Of a DNA stretch of 64,000 nt, positions 1 to 11,843 are shown piece by piece. Each line of letters starts with the position of its first letter. The first letter of the stretch is position 1. The stretch covers positions 248,001-312,000 of the forward strand of contig NZ_JANJZT010000001.1 of the NCBI RefSeq assembly GCF_024622975.1, in the 5' to 3' direction. Origin of the DNA: Blautia caecimuris (GTDB lineage: Bacteria; Bacillota; Clostridia; Lachnospirales; Lachnospiraceae). The notes under the pieces are model-generated. The model saw nothing but the letters and a program-made list of their open reading frames with translations, ran no database searches and was not told the DNA's origin. Both the position numbers and the translations under genes were made by a program.

Positions 1-1
1 C

Positions 2-112
2 AAAGAGCTGAACTTTACGACCCTGAAATACCATCGTCTTGACGATCTTGTGGCTTCTATTGATATTGAGCCGTGCAAGCTTTGTACTTATTGCTGGAGC
101 GGCAAGGAATAA
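2..112 (+). CDS. C-terminal end of an amidophosphoribosyltransferase-like protein (partial)
   Basis: Only the last 36 codons are in the window, ending in TAA at 110-112. The tail carries CKLCTYCWSGKE, a cysteine-rich end that I associate with the PurF-like amidophosphoribosyltransferases of Lachnospiraceae, which make phosphoribosylamine from PRPP and glutamine in the first step of purine synthesis. The N-terminal nucleophile cysteine and the PRPP loop lie outside the window, so the call rests on the tail alone. Other purine genes (guaB, purO, AICAR formyltransferase) lie about 10 kb downstream, which fits but does not prove it. Confidence 0.5.
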   Translation, partial: KELNFTTLKYHRLDDLVASIDIEPCKLCTYCWSGKE

Positions 113-169
113 AGAACTGCCATAAGAAATCAGTTATGAAGGGTACGTGCAGAACAGAGGTGAAACAGA

Positions 170-1096
170 ATGAGAAGAAAACGAGAGATACTGAAAATAC
201 TGCTCTGTGTACTGACTGCGGTTTTTATAATGGTAAGCGCCGCAGCGCTGCTTCTTGTAGGCCTTCGGACTAGCGCACAGAAGGAGCAGAAAAAACAGGA
301 GGCGCTGGAAGCACTGGAAAACAGGCCTACCGTTGCCCCTACCCTTGCGGTATCCGTAACGCCTTCTCCCACACCGAGACCCACGGCAACGCCTACACCG
401 ATTCCGACAGTGGTGGCTGCCTTTAATCCGGATGATTTCTGGAATGAATGGTACAGTACAGACGGAACTGTGACAATGAATATTTATAATATCAGTCTGG
501 ATACCGTATCCTTCAGTTTTTCTCAGACGGACCGCAATCAGACCCAGACAGTGACGGCAGATGTAACCGCTGAGGTTGCCGGCAATGCGGCGAAATTTTA
601 TTTTTCCGATTCAGCCGGAAACAGTTCATCAGGGAATCTGATTTTTGACAATGGACAGCTTTATGTAAAGATCGTAACCAGCGAACCGGTATCTGCTGTT
701 TTCCCAAGTGTGGACTGTATTATGAGCCGGAATCAGGTTCAGCTTGTACCGGATCCTACGGCAACGCCAACGCCGATGCCTCAGAATCAGCAGATCAGCC
801 AGACTGGAGAATATTTCTTTCCGGAAAGCAACAGCAGGTATCTGACAGATGATGAGGTATCTGTGTATTCGTCGGCTCAGCTTGAGCTTGCAAAAAATGA
901 GATCTATGCCCGCCACGGAAGGATCTTTGTGACCCAGAGTATTGCAGATTATTTTAACGGCAAATCCTGGTATCAGGGAACTGTGGATCCGGATACCTTT
1001 GACGCTCAGCAGGGTTCCATTTTTAATGAATATGAGATTGCAAATATCCAGAAAATTGAGGAATGGGAAATGCTGAAAAGGGCAGCAGGAAACTGA
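170..1096 (+). CDS. Membrane-anchored surface protein with YARHG domain
   Basis: The 308-residue protein starts with a positively charged N-terminus and one hydrophobic segment (about residues 8-32), followed by a Pro/Thr-rich linker with repeated PTPTP-type motifs (about residues 55-80) typical of wall-spanning spacers. A middle beta-rich region is unassigned. A second Pro/Thr linker leads to a C-terminal YARHG domain with the signature NEIYARHGRIF and a following YF...WY pattern (about residues 245-275). YARHG domains are extracellular and of unknown function. The protein is probably an N-terminally tethered exported protein. It sits 57 bp after the PurF-like gene and is closed by its own terminator. 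The ATG is preceded by AGAGGTG. Confidence 0.75.
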   Translation: MRRKREILKILLCVLTAVFIMVSAAALLLVGLRTSAQKEQKKQEALEALENRPTVAPTLAVSVTPSPTPRPTATPTPIPTVVAAFNPDDFWNEWYSTDGTVTMNIYNISLDTVSFSFSQTDRNQTQTVTADVTAEVAGNAAKFYFSDSAGNSSSGNLIFDNGQLYVKIVTSEPVSAVFPSVDCIMSRNQVQLVPDPTATPTPMPQNQQISQTGEYFFPESNSRYLTDDEVSVYSSAQLELAKNEIYARHGRIFVTQSIADYFNGKSWYQGTVDPDTFDAQQGSIFNEYEIANIQKIEEWEMLKRAAGN

Positions 1097-1116
1097 TCAT
1101 AAATCATATCATGAAA

Positions 1117-1156
1117 CAAAAAGGCACGTATGGAAAACCATAGGTGCCTTTTTTGC
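1117..1156 (+). terminator. Rho-independent terminator after the YARHG gene
   Basis: AAAAAGGCACGTATGG and CCATAGGTGCCTTTTTT form a long stem with one mismatch around an AAAA loop, followed by a T run. Confidence 0.85.
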
Positions 1157-1201
1157 TATCAGGCGGGATTTGGAATATCGCCACATTTCCGTGGCTGGGG
1201 C

Positions 1202-1230
1202 TTGTGTTTCCAGGGCTTCAGCCCTATAAT
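1202..1230 (+). promoter_or_regulatory. SigA-type promoter for comM-dprA-topA
   Basis: TTGTGT (1202-1207) and TATAAT (1225-1230) are separated by exactly 17 bp. About 140 bp of untranslated leader would precede comM. I saw no riboswitch in that leader. Confidence 0.55.
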
Positions 1231-1377
1231 AAAAGAACAGACAAATCATCTTTTCAATTTCTATTTCTTAGACAGCAGTTCTGCTGGAATTTCCATTTAT
1301 AGTTATTCTTTAAAAGTACAGCTTTATTTTTTCGTGAAAAACAGGATCGGGGACTGATTTTCGCAGAAAGGAGTGTT

Positions 1378-2895
1378 ATGTTTGCAGCAGTATTATCTGC
1401 AGTGATCCTCGGTATGGAAGTACATCCGGTACAGGTGGAGGCCGATGTAAGCGATGGACTGCCGTCCTTTACTATGGTAGGTTTTCCCTCTGCTCAGGTG
1501 AAGGAGGCTCAGGACAGAGTGAGAACAGCTTTTAAAAACAATGAGATCGCGCTTCCACCAAAAAGGATCACAGTTAATTTTGCCCCGGCTGATATAAAAA
1601 AAGAAGGAGCAGGATTTGATGTTCCGGTAGCGGCAGCCGTACTGGCTGCTTCCGGCATTCTGGAGCCGGAAGTTTTAAAGGGAGTCATGTTTGCGGGAGA
1701 ATTAAGCCTCAATGGGGAAATTCATGCGATTCCCGGAATTCTTCCTATTGTTATAAGGGCAAGAGAAGAAAAGTGCCGGCTGTGCATTGTTCCCTGGGGG
1801 AATATGAGAGAAGCCTGTCTGGTGCCGGATATGAAAATCATAGGGGTAAAAAATTTAAAAGAGCTGATCATTTTTCTGAAAGCTCCCGGAAAGTACAGAC
1901 AGCCCTGTATCAGACAGGAAACAGAGCAGCCGGGACAGGAACTGGATTTCAGTGAGATCCGGGGACAGGAATCTTTAAGAAGAGCAGTGGAAATTTCTGT
2001 AAGCGGATTCCATAATCTTCTGATGATCGGACCGCCGGGAGCAGGAAAAACCATGGTGGCAAGACGGATACCGGGAATCATGCCTCCTCTGACCTTTGAT
2101 GAAAGCCTGGAGCTGACTAAAATCTACAGTATTGCAGGGCTTCTTTCTCCCACAGATCCTCTGGTAAGGCAGCGGCCTTTCCGAAGTCCTCATCACTCCA
2201 GTCCTGCTCCTGCCCTTGCCGGCGGCGGGCGTAATCCAAGACCGGGGGAGATCACGCTGGCTCACAGGGGCGTTCTGTTTCTGGATGAGATGCCGGAATT
2301 TTCCAGAAGAACCCTGGAGATCCTGCGGCAGCCTCTGGAGGACCGGGTAATACGGATTTCAAGAGTATACGGAACCTATACCTTTCCTGCTGATTTTATC
2401 CTGTGCGCAGCTATGAATCCCTGTCCCTGCGGGTATTATCCGGATATGAACCGATGCCGGTGCACGTCCGGGCAGGTAAGCCGGTATCTGAATAAGATCA
2501 GTCAGCCGCTTCTTGACCGTCTGGATCTCTGTGCAGAAGCAGAACCGGTAAGCTTTTCCAGTCTGAATGGAAGACAGGGGGAAGCATCGGACCGGATCAG
2601 GAAACGAGTGGAAAAGGTTCATGAAATCCAGAGAAATCGCTATCAGAAAGAAAACATTCAGTTCAACGGGGAACTGAAAGGAAACATGATTGAAGCTTAT
2701 TGCCGGACGGATGCTCAGGGGAAAGCGCTTCTGGAAGCAGCCTTTGACAGAATGGATTTCAGCGCCAGAGCATACCACAGGATACTGAAGGTTTCCCGAA
2801 CCATTGCCGACATGGAAGGCTCGGAGCTGATAAAAAAAGAGCATATAGGAGAAGCGCTGTCCTACCGTGCCTTTGACAAAAAATACTGGTCGTGA
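1378..2895 (+). CDS. comM: ComM/YifB family Mg-chelatase-like AAA+ ATPase
   Basis: The 505-residue protein has the full ComM layout: an N-terminal Lon-substrate-like domain (VEADVSDGLPSFTMVGF...AFKNNEIALPPKRITVNFAPAD), a Mg-chelatase AAA+ core with Walker A GPPGAGKT at about residues 218-225 and Walker B LFLDEMPEF, a CPCGYYPD zinc-like motif, and a C-terminal helical domain. In transformable bacteria ComM is a helicase that drives branch migration during integration of foreign DNA. The ATG has AGAAAGGAG upstream. It overlaps the next reading frame and forms a recombination/topology cluster with dprA and topA. Confidence 0.93.
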   Translation: MFAAVLSAVILGMEVHPVQVEADVSDGLPSFTMVGFPSAQVKEAQDRVRTAFKNNEIALPPKRITVNFAPADIKKEGAGFDVPVAAAVLAASGILEPEVLKGVMFAGELSLNGEIHAIPGILPIVIRAREEKCRLCIVPWGNMREACLVPDMKIIGVKNLKELIIFLKAPGKYRQPCIRQETEQPGQELDFSEIRGQESLRRAVEISVSGFHNLLMIGPPGAGKTMVARRIPGIMPPLTFDESLELTKIYSIAGLLSPTDPLVRQRPFRSPHHSSPAPALAGGGRNPRPGEITLAHRGVLFLDEMPEFSRRTLEILRQPLEDRVIRISRVYGTYTFPADFILCAAMNPCPCGYYPDMNRCRCTSGQVSRYLNKISQPLLDRLDLCAEAEPVSFSSLNGRQGEASDRIRKRVEKVHEIQRNRYQKENIQFNGELKGNMIEAYCRTDAQGKALLEAAFDRMDFSARAYHRILKVSRTIADMEGSELIKKEHIGEALSYRAFDKKYWS

Positions 2896-2942
2896 ACAGA
2901 AAAATAAAAAGTCATAAAAAAACGGGAGAAGGGGTATTTTAT

Positions 2943-3833
2943 ATGGAAAGAAATCACTCAGACAATATCAGATGTATCGAAAAAGGTCAGCCGGAATATC
3001 CGGAAAAACTGAAAGCCTATGACCACATGCCGGAAAAGCTTTATATAAAAGGAAGGCTGCCGGATCCGGAAAGACCCTGTGCCGCAGTTGTGGGGGCAAG
3101 AATGTGCAGTCCCTACGGAAGAATCCAGGCGTTTCAGTATGCAAAGACGCTGGCAGAAGCAGGAGTGCAGATCATAAGCGGAATGGCAACAGGAATCGAC
3201 TCGGAAGGACACAGAGGAGCGCTTGCAGGAGGGATGCCCACCTGGGCAGTTCTGGGAAGCGGACCGGATGTCTGTTATCCGGCAACCAACCGGAATCTTT
3301 ATGAAAGGATTTTGAGAGAAAAGGGAGGAATCATCAGTGAATATCCTCCGGGCACTCAGCCGAGAAATTATCATTTTCCTGCAAGGAACAGAATTTTAAG
3401 TGCGCTGTCAGATCTTGTTCTTGTAGTGGAGGCAAAAGAAAAGAGCGGTTCCCTTATTACAGCCCAGTGGGCGCTGGAACAGGGAAAGGCGGTTTTTGCC
3501 CTTCCGGGTCCTGTAAATGAAGAACTGAGCAGGGGCTGTCACAGGCTGATCTATGACGGCGCAGGGCTGGCATACAAGCCGGAAGTGCTTCTGGAAGAAC
3601 TTGGGATAAATTGTAAAAATACCGTAAAATCATCTGAAAAAAAGAACTTAGGACTTGCAAGTGATTTGAATATGGTGTATAGTTGTCTCGATTTACGACC
3701 AAAATCCAGGGACAGTATTATGCAGGAAACAGGGCTTTCTGCTGAAAAAACAGGGAGTATTCTTGTAGAATTAAGTATCCTGGGACTGATCAGAGAAATC
3801 AGCAGACATTATTATGTGAAAATTCAGACATAA
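2943..3833 (+). CDS. dprA: DNA-processing protein DprA
   Basis: This is a DprA/Smf protein, which loads RecA on incoming single-stranded DNA during transformation. The Rossmann-fold core is clear: VVGARMCSPYG, ISGMATGIDSEGHRGAL, TWAVLGSGPDVCYPATNR, ISEYPPGTQPRNYHFPARNRI and LVVEAKEKSGSLITAQWALEQGK. A short C-terminal winged helix (about residues 230-296) resembles the usual DprA tail. I chose the ATG at 2943 because GGGAGAAGGGG lies just upstream. An upstream in-frame GTG at 2892 overlaps the comM stop and has no ribosome-binding site. The gene is co-transcribed with comM and topA. Confidence 0.92.
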   Translation: MERNHSDNIRCIEKGQPEYPEKLKAYDHMPEKLYIKGRLPDPERPCAAVVGARMCSPYGRIQAFQYAKTLAEAGVQIISGMATGIDSEGHRGALAGGMPTWAVLGSGPDVCYPATNRNLYERILREKGGIISEYPPGTQPRNYHFPARNRILSALSDLVLVVEAKEKSGSLITAQWALEQGKAVFALPGPVNEELSRGCHRLIYDGAGLAYKPEVLLEELGINCKNTVKSSEKKNLGLASDLNMVYSCLDLRPKSRDSIMQETGLSAEKTGSILVELSILGLIREISRHYYVKIQT

Positions 3834-3860
3834 GTGATTTTGATAAATAGGAGAGGTAGC

Positions 3861-5933
3861 ATGGCAAAATATCTGGTGATCGTGGAGTCACCTGCAAAGG
3901 TAAAAACAATTAAGAAGTTTCTGGGGAGTAATTATGACGTACAGGCATCTAACGGACATGTAAGAGATTTTCCGAAAAGTCAGTTTGGAATTGATGTGGA
4001 AAATGACTTTGAGCCCAAATATATAACCATCCGCGGAAAGGGAGAGCTTCTGGCAGGGCTGCGCAAGGCGGCAAAAAAGGCTGACAAAATTTTTCTGGCA
4101 ACTGACCCTGACCGTGAGGGAGAAGCTATTTCCTGGCATCTGATGCAGGCGTTAAAGGAAGATCCGAAAAAAATGCGCAGGATCACCTTTAATGAGATCA
4201 CCAAAACAGCAGTCAAAAATTCAATCAAACAGCCAAGAGAGCTTGATATGAATCTTGTGGATGCACAGCAGGCCAGAAGAATGCTGGACCGTATGGTAGG
4301 CTACAGCATCAGTCCGCTGCTCTGGGCAAAGGTAAAAAGAGGCCTGAGCGCAGGGCGCGTGCAGTCTGTGGCGCTTCGGATCATATGCGACAGAGAGGAA
4401 GAGATCAATTCCTTTATTCCGGAAGAATACTGGAGCCTTGACGGCGCATTTAAGATCCATGGGGAAAAGAAGCCTCTTCAGGCAAAATTCTATGGAACAG
4501 ACAAAAAGCTTCCGATTCACAATAAGGCAGAAATGGACGAAATCCTGAAAAAGCTGGAAAACGCAGAATATCAGGTGACAGAAGTAAAAAAAGGAGAGAG
4601 AATCAAAAACGCTCCCCTTCCGTTTACCACCAGTACACTGCAGCAGGAGGCGGCCAAGACACTTAACTTTTCCACTCAGAAAACCATGCGTCTTGCCCAG
4701 CAGCTTTACGAGGGTATTGATATCAAGGGAAATGGCACAGTAGGTATCATCACCTATCTGCGTACGGATTCTACAAGAATTTCCCAGGAGGCCGATGAGG
4801 CGGCAAGAGCATACATTGGAGAACAGTATGGAGAAAGCTATGTGGCAGAGGGCGGAAAGGCAGTAAAGAAGGATCAGAAGATCCAGGATGCCCATGAGGC
4901 AATCCGTCCCACAGATATTTCAAGAACTCCGGCAATGCTGAAGGAATCTCTTTCAAGAGACCAGTTCCGTCTTTATCAGCTTATATGGAAGCGTTTTACT
5001 GCAAGCAGAATGGCGCCGGCGCGTTATGAGACTACTTCTGTGAAGATCGGAGCCGGTGAATATACATTTACCGTTGCCGCATCAAAGGTTGTATTTGACG
5101 GCTTTATGTCCGTGTATGTGCAGGATGATGACAATAAGAAGGGAAATGTCCTCAGTCAGAGTCTGGAAAAAGGCATGGAGCTTGAATTGCTGGAACTGAA
5201 ATCGGAACAGCACTTTACCCAGCCGCCGGCTCACTATACAGAGGCCTCTCTTGTAAAGGCTCTGGAGGAGCAGGGAATTGGCCGTCCAAGTACCTATGCC
5301 CCTACCATTACCACCATCATCAGCCGCCGCTATGTGTCAAAGGAGCAGAAAAACCTGTATATGACAGAGCTGGGCGAGGTAGTGAATAATATTATGAAGC
5401 AGGCATTTCCAAGTATTGTGGACGTTCATTTTACAGCCATGATGGAAGGCCTTCTGGACTGTGTGGAAGCAGGAACCGTTCAGTGGAAAACTGTTGTGCG
5501 TAATTTCTACCCGGATCTGAAAAAGGACGTGGATGCAGCGGAGCAGGAACTGGAAAAGGTAGATATCCAGGATGAGGTGACAGATGTGGTATGTGACCTC
5601 TGCGGGCGGAATATGGTGATCAAATATGGTCCTCATGGAAGATTTCTTGCCTGTCCGGGATTTCCGGACTGCAGAAACACCAAACCTTATTATGAGAAAA
5701 TTGGTGTTGCATGTCCGAAATGCGGCAGGGATGTTGTTCTGAAAAAAACGCAGAAGGGACGAAAATATTACGGCTGTGAGGATAATCCGGAATGTGATTT
5801 CATGTCCTGGCAGAAACCGTCTGACAAAAAATGTCCGGTATGCGGCAGCTATATGGTAGAAAAAGGAAACAAGCTGGTGTGCAGCCAGGAGACCTGCGGT
5901 TATGTGGAGCAGAAAACAAAGCAGGAAGATTGA
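3861..5933 (+). CDS. topA: DNA topoisomerase I
   Basis: This is a type IA topoisomerase of 690 residues, which relaxes negative supercoils by a transient 5'-phosphotyrosine. The N-terminal TOPRIM domain shows LVIVESPAKVKTIKKFLG and ATDPDREGEAISWHL. The active-site tyrosine is in ITYLRTDSTRIS at about residue 298. The C-terminus carries three four-cysteine zinc motifs (CDLCG...CPGFPDC, CPKCG...CEDNPEC, CPVCG...CSQETC). I chose the ATG at 3861 because AGGAGAGGT precedes it. An in-frame GTG at 3834 directly abuts the dprA stop and lacks a ribosome-binding site. comM-dprA-topA is a common gene order in Firmicutes. Confidence 0.97.
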   Translation: MAKYLVIVESPAKVKTIKKFLGSNYDVQASNGHVRDFPKSQFGIDVENDFEPKYITIRGKGELLAGLRKAAKKADKIFLATDPDREGEAISWHLMQALKEDPKKMRRITFNEITKTAVKNSIKQPRELDMNLVDAQQARRMLDRMVGYSISPLLWAKVKRGLSAGRVQSVALRIICDREEEINSFIPEEYWSLDGAFKIHGEKKPLQAKFYGTDKKLPIHNKAEMDEILKKLENAEYQVTEVKKGERIKNAPLPFTTSTLQQEAAKTLNFSTQKTMRLAQQLYEGIDIKGNGTVGIITYLRTDSTRISQEADEAARAYIGEQYGESYVAEGGKAVKKDQKIQDAHEAIRPTDISRTPAMLKESLSRDQFRLYQLIWKRFTASRMAPARYETTSVKIGAGEYTFTVAASKVVFDGFMSVYVQDDDNKKGNVLSQSLEKGMELELLELKSEQHFTQPPAHYTEASLVKALEEQGIGRPSTYAPTITTIISRRYVSKEQKNLYMTELGEVVNNIMKQAFPSIVDVHFTAMMEGLLDCVEAGTVQWKTVVRNFYPDLKKDVDAAEQELEKVDIQDEVTDVVCDLCGRNMVIKYGPHGRFLACPGFPDCRNTKPYYEKIGVACPKCGRDVVLKKTQKGRKYYGCEDNPECDFMSWQKPSDKKCPVCGSYMVEKGNKLVCSQETCGYVEQKTKQED

Positions 5934-6007
5934 AAAATTTCACAATAAATTTAAAAAGGAAATATTTTCAGAATAGGCAGGCAAAATTGAAAAAACATAA
6001 AAATGTC

Positions 6008-6036
6008 TTGTAATTTTGGAAAAAAGCGTGTAATAT
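6008..6036 (+). promoter_or_regulatory. Promoter of codY
   Basis: TTGTAA (6008-6013) and TAATAT (6031-6036) with a 17-bp spacer lie 58 bp upstream of the codY start. Confidence 0.6.
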
Positions 6037-6093
6037 AAACTCATCAGGACATTTATGTAGAAAATACAGGAGAGATGAGAAAAGGAGGCCAGT

Positions 6094-6879
6094 ATGAGCG
6101 TTCAGTTGTTAGACAGAACAAGAAAGATCAATAAACTTTTGCACAACAGCAGCTCCAGCAAGGTAGTGTTTAATGATATCTGCCAGGTACTGATGGAGAC
6201 TTTAAGTTCTAATATACTGGTGTTGAGCAAAAAGGGCAAGGTGCTGGGCGTCAGCTTATGCCCGGGTGTACAGGAGATCACAGAGCTGATAGAGGATAAA
6301 GTCGGCGGACATGTAGACACTCTTTTGAATGAAAGATTTTTAGGAGTTTTATCAACAAAAGAGAATGTAAATCTTCAGACACTTGGTTTTGAGCATGTGG
6401 ACAGCCGGTGTCAGGGCATCATCAATCCTATTGATATTGCCGGAGAGCGCCTTGGAACTGTGTTTATGTACAGGGATGACAAGCCATATGATATTGAGGA
6501 CATTATTGTCAGTGAATACGGAACAACTGTGGTTGGTCTGGAAATGATGCGCGCAGTCCATGAAGAGAATGCAGAAGAAGACAGAAAGCAGCAGGTAGTA
6601 AAATCAGCATTTAATACCTTATCCTTCTCAGAGCTGGAAGCGATCATCCATATTTTCGATGAGCTGGACGGAGAAGAGGGTATTCTTGTAGCCAGCAAGA
6701 TTGCAGACAGAGTGGGGATCACCAGATCAGTGATCGTTAATGCGCTGCGTAAATTTGAGAGCGCAGGCGTGATCGAGTCCCGTTCTTCAGGAATGAAGGG
6801 AACCTATATCAAGGTTCTGAATGAAGTGATTTTTGATGAGCTGGAAGAGATCAAAGCACAGCGAAACAAAAAATCATAA
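6094..6879 (+). CDS. codY: GTP- and branched-chain-amino-acid-sensing repressor CodY
   Basis: The 261-residue protein matches CodY along its full length. An N-terminal GAF domain (about residues 1-155) binds isoleucine/valine, and a C-terminal winged helix-turn-helix reads ASKIADRVGITRSVIVNALRKFESAGVIESRS (about residues 200-235). CodY represses nitrogen, transport and stationary-phase genes when GTP and branched-chain amino acids are plentiful. The ATG follows AAAGGAGG. The gene has its own promoter and a terminator immediately after it, so it is monocistronic. A near-consensus CodY box lies 225 bp downstream of the stop (7105-7119). Confidence 0.97.
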   Translation: MSVQLLDRTRKINKLLHNSSSSKVVFNDICQVLMETLSSNILVLSKKGKVLGVSLCPGVQEITELIEDKVGGHVDTLLNERFLGVLSTKENVNLQTLGFEHVDSRCQGIINPIDIAGERLGTVFMYRDDKPYDIEDIIVSEYGTTVVGLEMMRAVHEENAEEDRKQQVVKSAFNTLSFSELEAIIHIFDELDGEEGILVASKIADRVGITRSVIVNALRKFESAGVIESRSSGMKGTYIKVLNEVIFDELEEIKAQRNKKS

Positions 6880-6904
6880 AACAGTGTGAATAAACGATAT
6901 TTAT

Positions 6905-6935
6905 AAAACAGGAGCGGAAGCTCCTGTTTTTTTGC
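6905..6935 (+). terminator. Terminator of codY
   Basis: The stem ACAGGAGC / GCTCCTGT with a short loop is followed by seven T residues. Confidence 0.9.
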
Positions 6936-7310
6936 ACTTTGTCAAGAGTCAGGGTAAAATACTGACCTTACAGGAAAGTTCGACAGTTGTTGAATTTCTG
7001 CTGTGGGGAAACAGAGCAGTTTTACCGGAAATGGATTGTCTGAGATATCCGGATAGTTCAGAATATAAAGCATTGGGCAACAGAAATCAGAAGCTGTAAC
7101 TTTAAATTGTCTGAAAATTTGAAGGTATCTGAATACTGAACAATATGCAGTCAGTTCCATAGACATCAATGTGGGCAGTTAGTAACTCAGAATATGGAAC
7201 AGACACGGCAGCAGATTTGTAAAAAAATAAGAAGATAAGAAAAAACAAGAAAATAAGAGTAAATAGGAGATAATAAAAGTATATATCTATTTATATGACC
7301 GTGAAAAGAG
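6936..7310. other. Gene-free interval between codY and groES
   Basis: No convincing reading frame is visible. The longest open stretch (about 50 codons from 6942) has no start with a ribosome-binding site and no recognisable motif. The interval contains a strong CodY-box match (7105-7119) and a perfect 8-bp inverted repeat, GTTCCATA (7154-7161) / TATGGAAC (7193-7200), that could fold as RNA. Confidence 0.5.
7105..7119. promoter_or_regulatory. Candidate CodY-binding box
   Basis: AATTGTCTGAAAATT matches the published CodY consensus AATTTTCWGAAAATT at 14 of 15 positions. It sits about 206 bp upstream of the groES promoter and downstream of the codY terminator, so its target is unclear. Confidence 0.5.
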
Positions 7311-7339
7311 TTGCGAAATGGGAGGCAATTCAATAATAT
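7311..7339 (+). promoter_or_regulatory. groESL promoter
   Basis: TTGCGA (7311-7316) and TAATAT (7334-7339) have a 17-bp spacer. The expected start of transcription (about 7346) is immediately before the CIRCE element. Confidence 0.75.
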
Positions 7340-7350
7340 AAGGACAGTGA

Positions 7351-7377
7351 TTAGCACTCGAATGAAATGAGTGCTAG
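7351..7377 (+). promoter_or_regulatory. CIRCE operator (HrcA binding site)
   Basis: TTAGCACTC (7351-7359), 9 bp, then GAGTGCTAG (7369-7377) matches the CIRCE consensus except for the last base. It lies in the first transcribed bases of groESL, where HrcA represses heat-shock chaperone genes. Confidence 0.95.
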
Positions 7378-7410
7378 CAACAGATTGCGACAAATAAAAG
7401 GAGGAAATAG

Positions 7411-7698
<288 letters not shown>

Positions 7699-7753
7699 AA
7701 CACAGACAGGAATACTGGATGAATCCCCATACAGAGAAGGGCGAAACCAGTGA

Positions 7754-9433
<1,680 letters not shown>

Positions 9434-9447
9434 CAGAAATATTTTAT

Positions 9448-9485
9448 AAAAAGGAATCGGCGTCATAGACGCTGATTCCTTTTTA
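9448..9485 (+). terminator. Terminator of groESL
   Basis: AAAAAGGAATCGGCGTC pairs with GACGCTGATTCCTTTTT (one G-T wobble) around an ATA loop. Confidence 0.9.
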
Positions 9486-9544
9486 TGTTAGAATAAAAAT
9501 ATCATTATACAAGCACGAGCCGTGTCTCGTAAGGAGAGTGAATT

Positions 9545-10048
9545 ATGAGTGAACTGTACTCGGAATTCCTTGTGAAAAAGGAATCCACATTTAAGGATGC
9601 CCTGATTAAATTCGGAATGATCGGACTGACTGTAGTGGCTGTGGCAGCAGGACTTTTTCTGAATCCGCTGCTTTTGATCGTTGCCATTGGTCTGGGCGTG
9701 GCATGTTATTTTATTATCCCAAAAACAGATCTTGAGTATGAATATCTGTTTGTAAACGGGGAACTGGATATTGATAAGATCATGGCAAAATCAAAAAGAA
9801 AAAGAGTAAAATCTTTGAATCTTACAGAGGCAGACCTGATCGCTCCTCTGAATTCTCACAGAATGGATTATTATAACGGCAACCAGAAAATGAAGGTTCT
9901 GGACTATTCTTCAGGAAATCCGGACCACAAAAGATTCGGCATCATCATTCGTGACGGAGGCGAAGCCTGTAAGGTGATCGTAGAGCCGGACGATGCCATG
10001 GCAAATGCTATAAAAAATTCAGCGCCCAGCAAAGTTTTTTTGGATTGA
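9545..10048 (+). CDS. Conserved membrane protein of unknown function (DUF6106-like)
   Basis: The 167-residue protein has a short cytoplasmic N-terminus, two closely spaced membrane segments (about residues 22-41 and 43-60), and a soluble C-terminal half with NGELDIDKIMAKSKRKRVKSL and EADLIAPLNSHRMDYY. I recall similar small proteins in Lachnospiraceae under DUF6106, but I could not check. No enzymatic motif is visible. GGAGAGTGAATT precedes the ATG. Its stop codon overlaps the -35 box of the guaB promoter, so it is transcribed separately from guaB. The function is unknown. Confidence 0.6.
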   Translation: MSELYSEFLVKKESTFKDALIKFGMIGLTVVAVAAGLFLNPLLLIVAIGLGVACYFIIPKTDLEYEYLFVNGELDIDKIMAKSKRKRVKSLNLTEADLIAPLNSHRMDYYNGNQKMKVLDYSSGNPDHKRFGIIIRDGGEACKVIVEPDDAMANAIKNSAPSKVFLD

Positions 10049-10073
10049 CACCGTATTTTTTTTTTGCTACACT
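10045..10073 (+). promoter_or_regulatory. guaB promoter
   Basis: A consensus TTGACA (10045-10050), 17-bp spacer and TACACT (10068-10073). The -35 box overlaps the stop codon of the preceding gene. Confidence 0.8.
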
Positions 10074-10110
10074 ATGAACCAAACTCAAAATATCATGCAG
10101 GTGTGAATAA

Positions 10111-11607
<1,497 letters not shown>

Positions 11608-11623
11608 TCAGGAATTTTTGTTC

Positions 11624-11651
11624 TTGAAAAAAATAAAAAATATGATATGAT
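11624..11651 (+). promoter_or_regulatory. Promoter of the purO operon
   Basis: TTGAAA (11624-11629), 16-bp spacer and TATGAT (11646-11651). The start site would lie right at the 5' edge of the ZTP aptamer. Confidence 0.6.
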
Positions 11652-11658
11652 AATAATA

Positions 11659-11736
11659 ACGACTGCATGACTGGCGGAAAACAGGAATTACCTGTGGGGA
11701 GTGCAGTAAGTGATAAGCCGACCGCCTGGGCAGCCT
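11659..11736 (+). ncRNA. ZTP (pfl) riboswitch aptamer
   Basis: The leader carries the pfl-motif hallmarks: a 5' segment GACTGCATGACTGGCGGAAA, a variable linker, and the highly conserved 3' block CCGACCGCCTGGGCAG. The class binds ZTP/ZMP, which accumulate when 10-formyl-THF is short. It controls the two genes that consume ZMP and its product, which fits the known logic. Confidence 0.9.
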
Positions 11737-11766
11737 GAAATACAGACTACCTGGGCGGTTTGTTTT
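11720..11766 (+). terminator. Riboswitch expression platform (intrinsic terminator)
   Basis: GACCGCCTGGGCAG, the 3' conserved block of the aptamer, can instead pair with CTACCTGGGCGGT at 11748-11760, followed by a T-rich tract. The two folds are mutually exclusive, so ligand binding should block termination (an ON switch, usual for this class). Confidence 0.8.
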
Positions 11767-11843
11767 ATTTTAAAAGAAAACGCAGCATGAAGCCAGGACA
11801 GCGCGTTTATATAATGATTTTTTAGAAAAAAGGAGATCAGACT

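Noticed and set aside
1130-1357. 75-codon open frame before comM
   Set aside because: It starts inside the terminator of the previous gene, has no ribosome-binding site and spans the comM promoter.
5964-5978. CodY autoregulatory box upstream of codY
   Set aside because: Only 11 of 15 consensus positions match, not distinguishable from AT-rich background.
6942-7100. Short gene after codY
   Set aside because: About 50 open codons but no start codon with a ribosome-binding site and no recognisable sequence.
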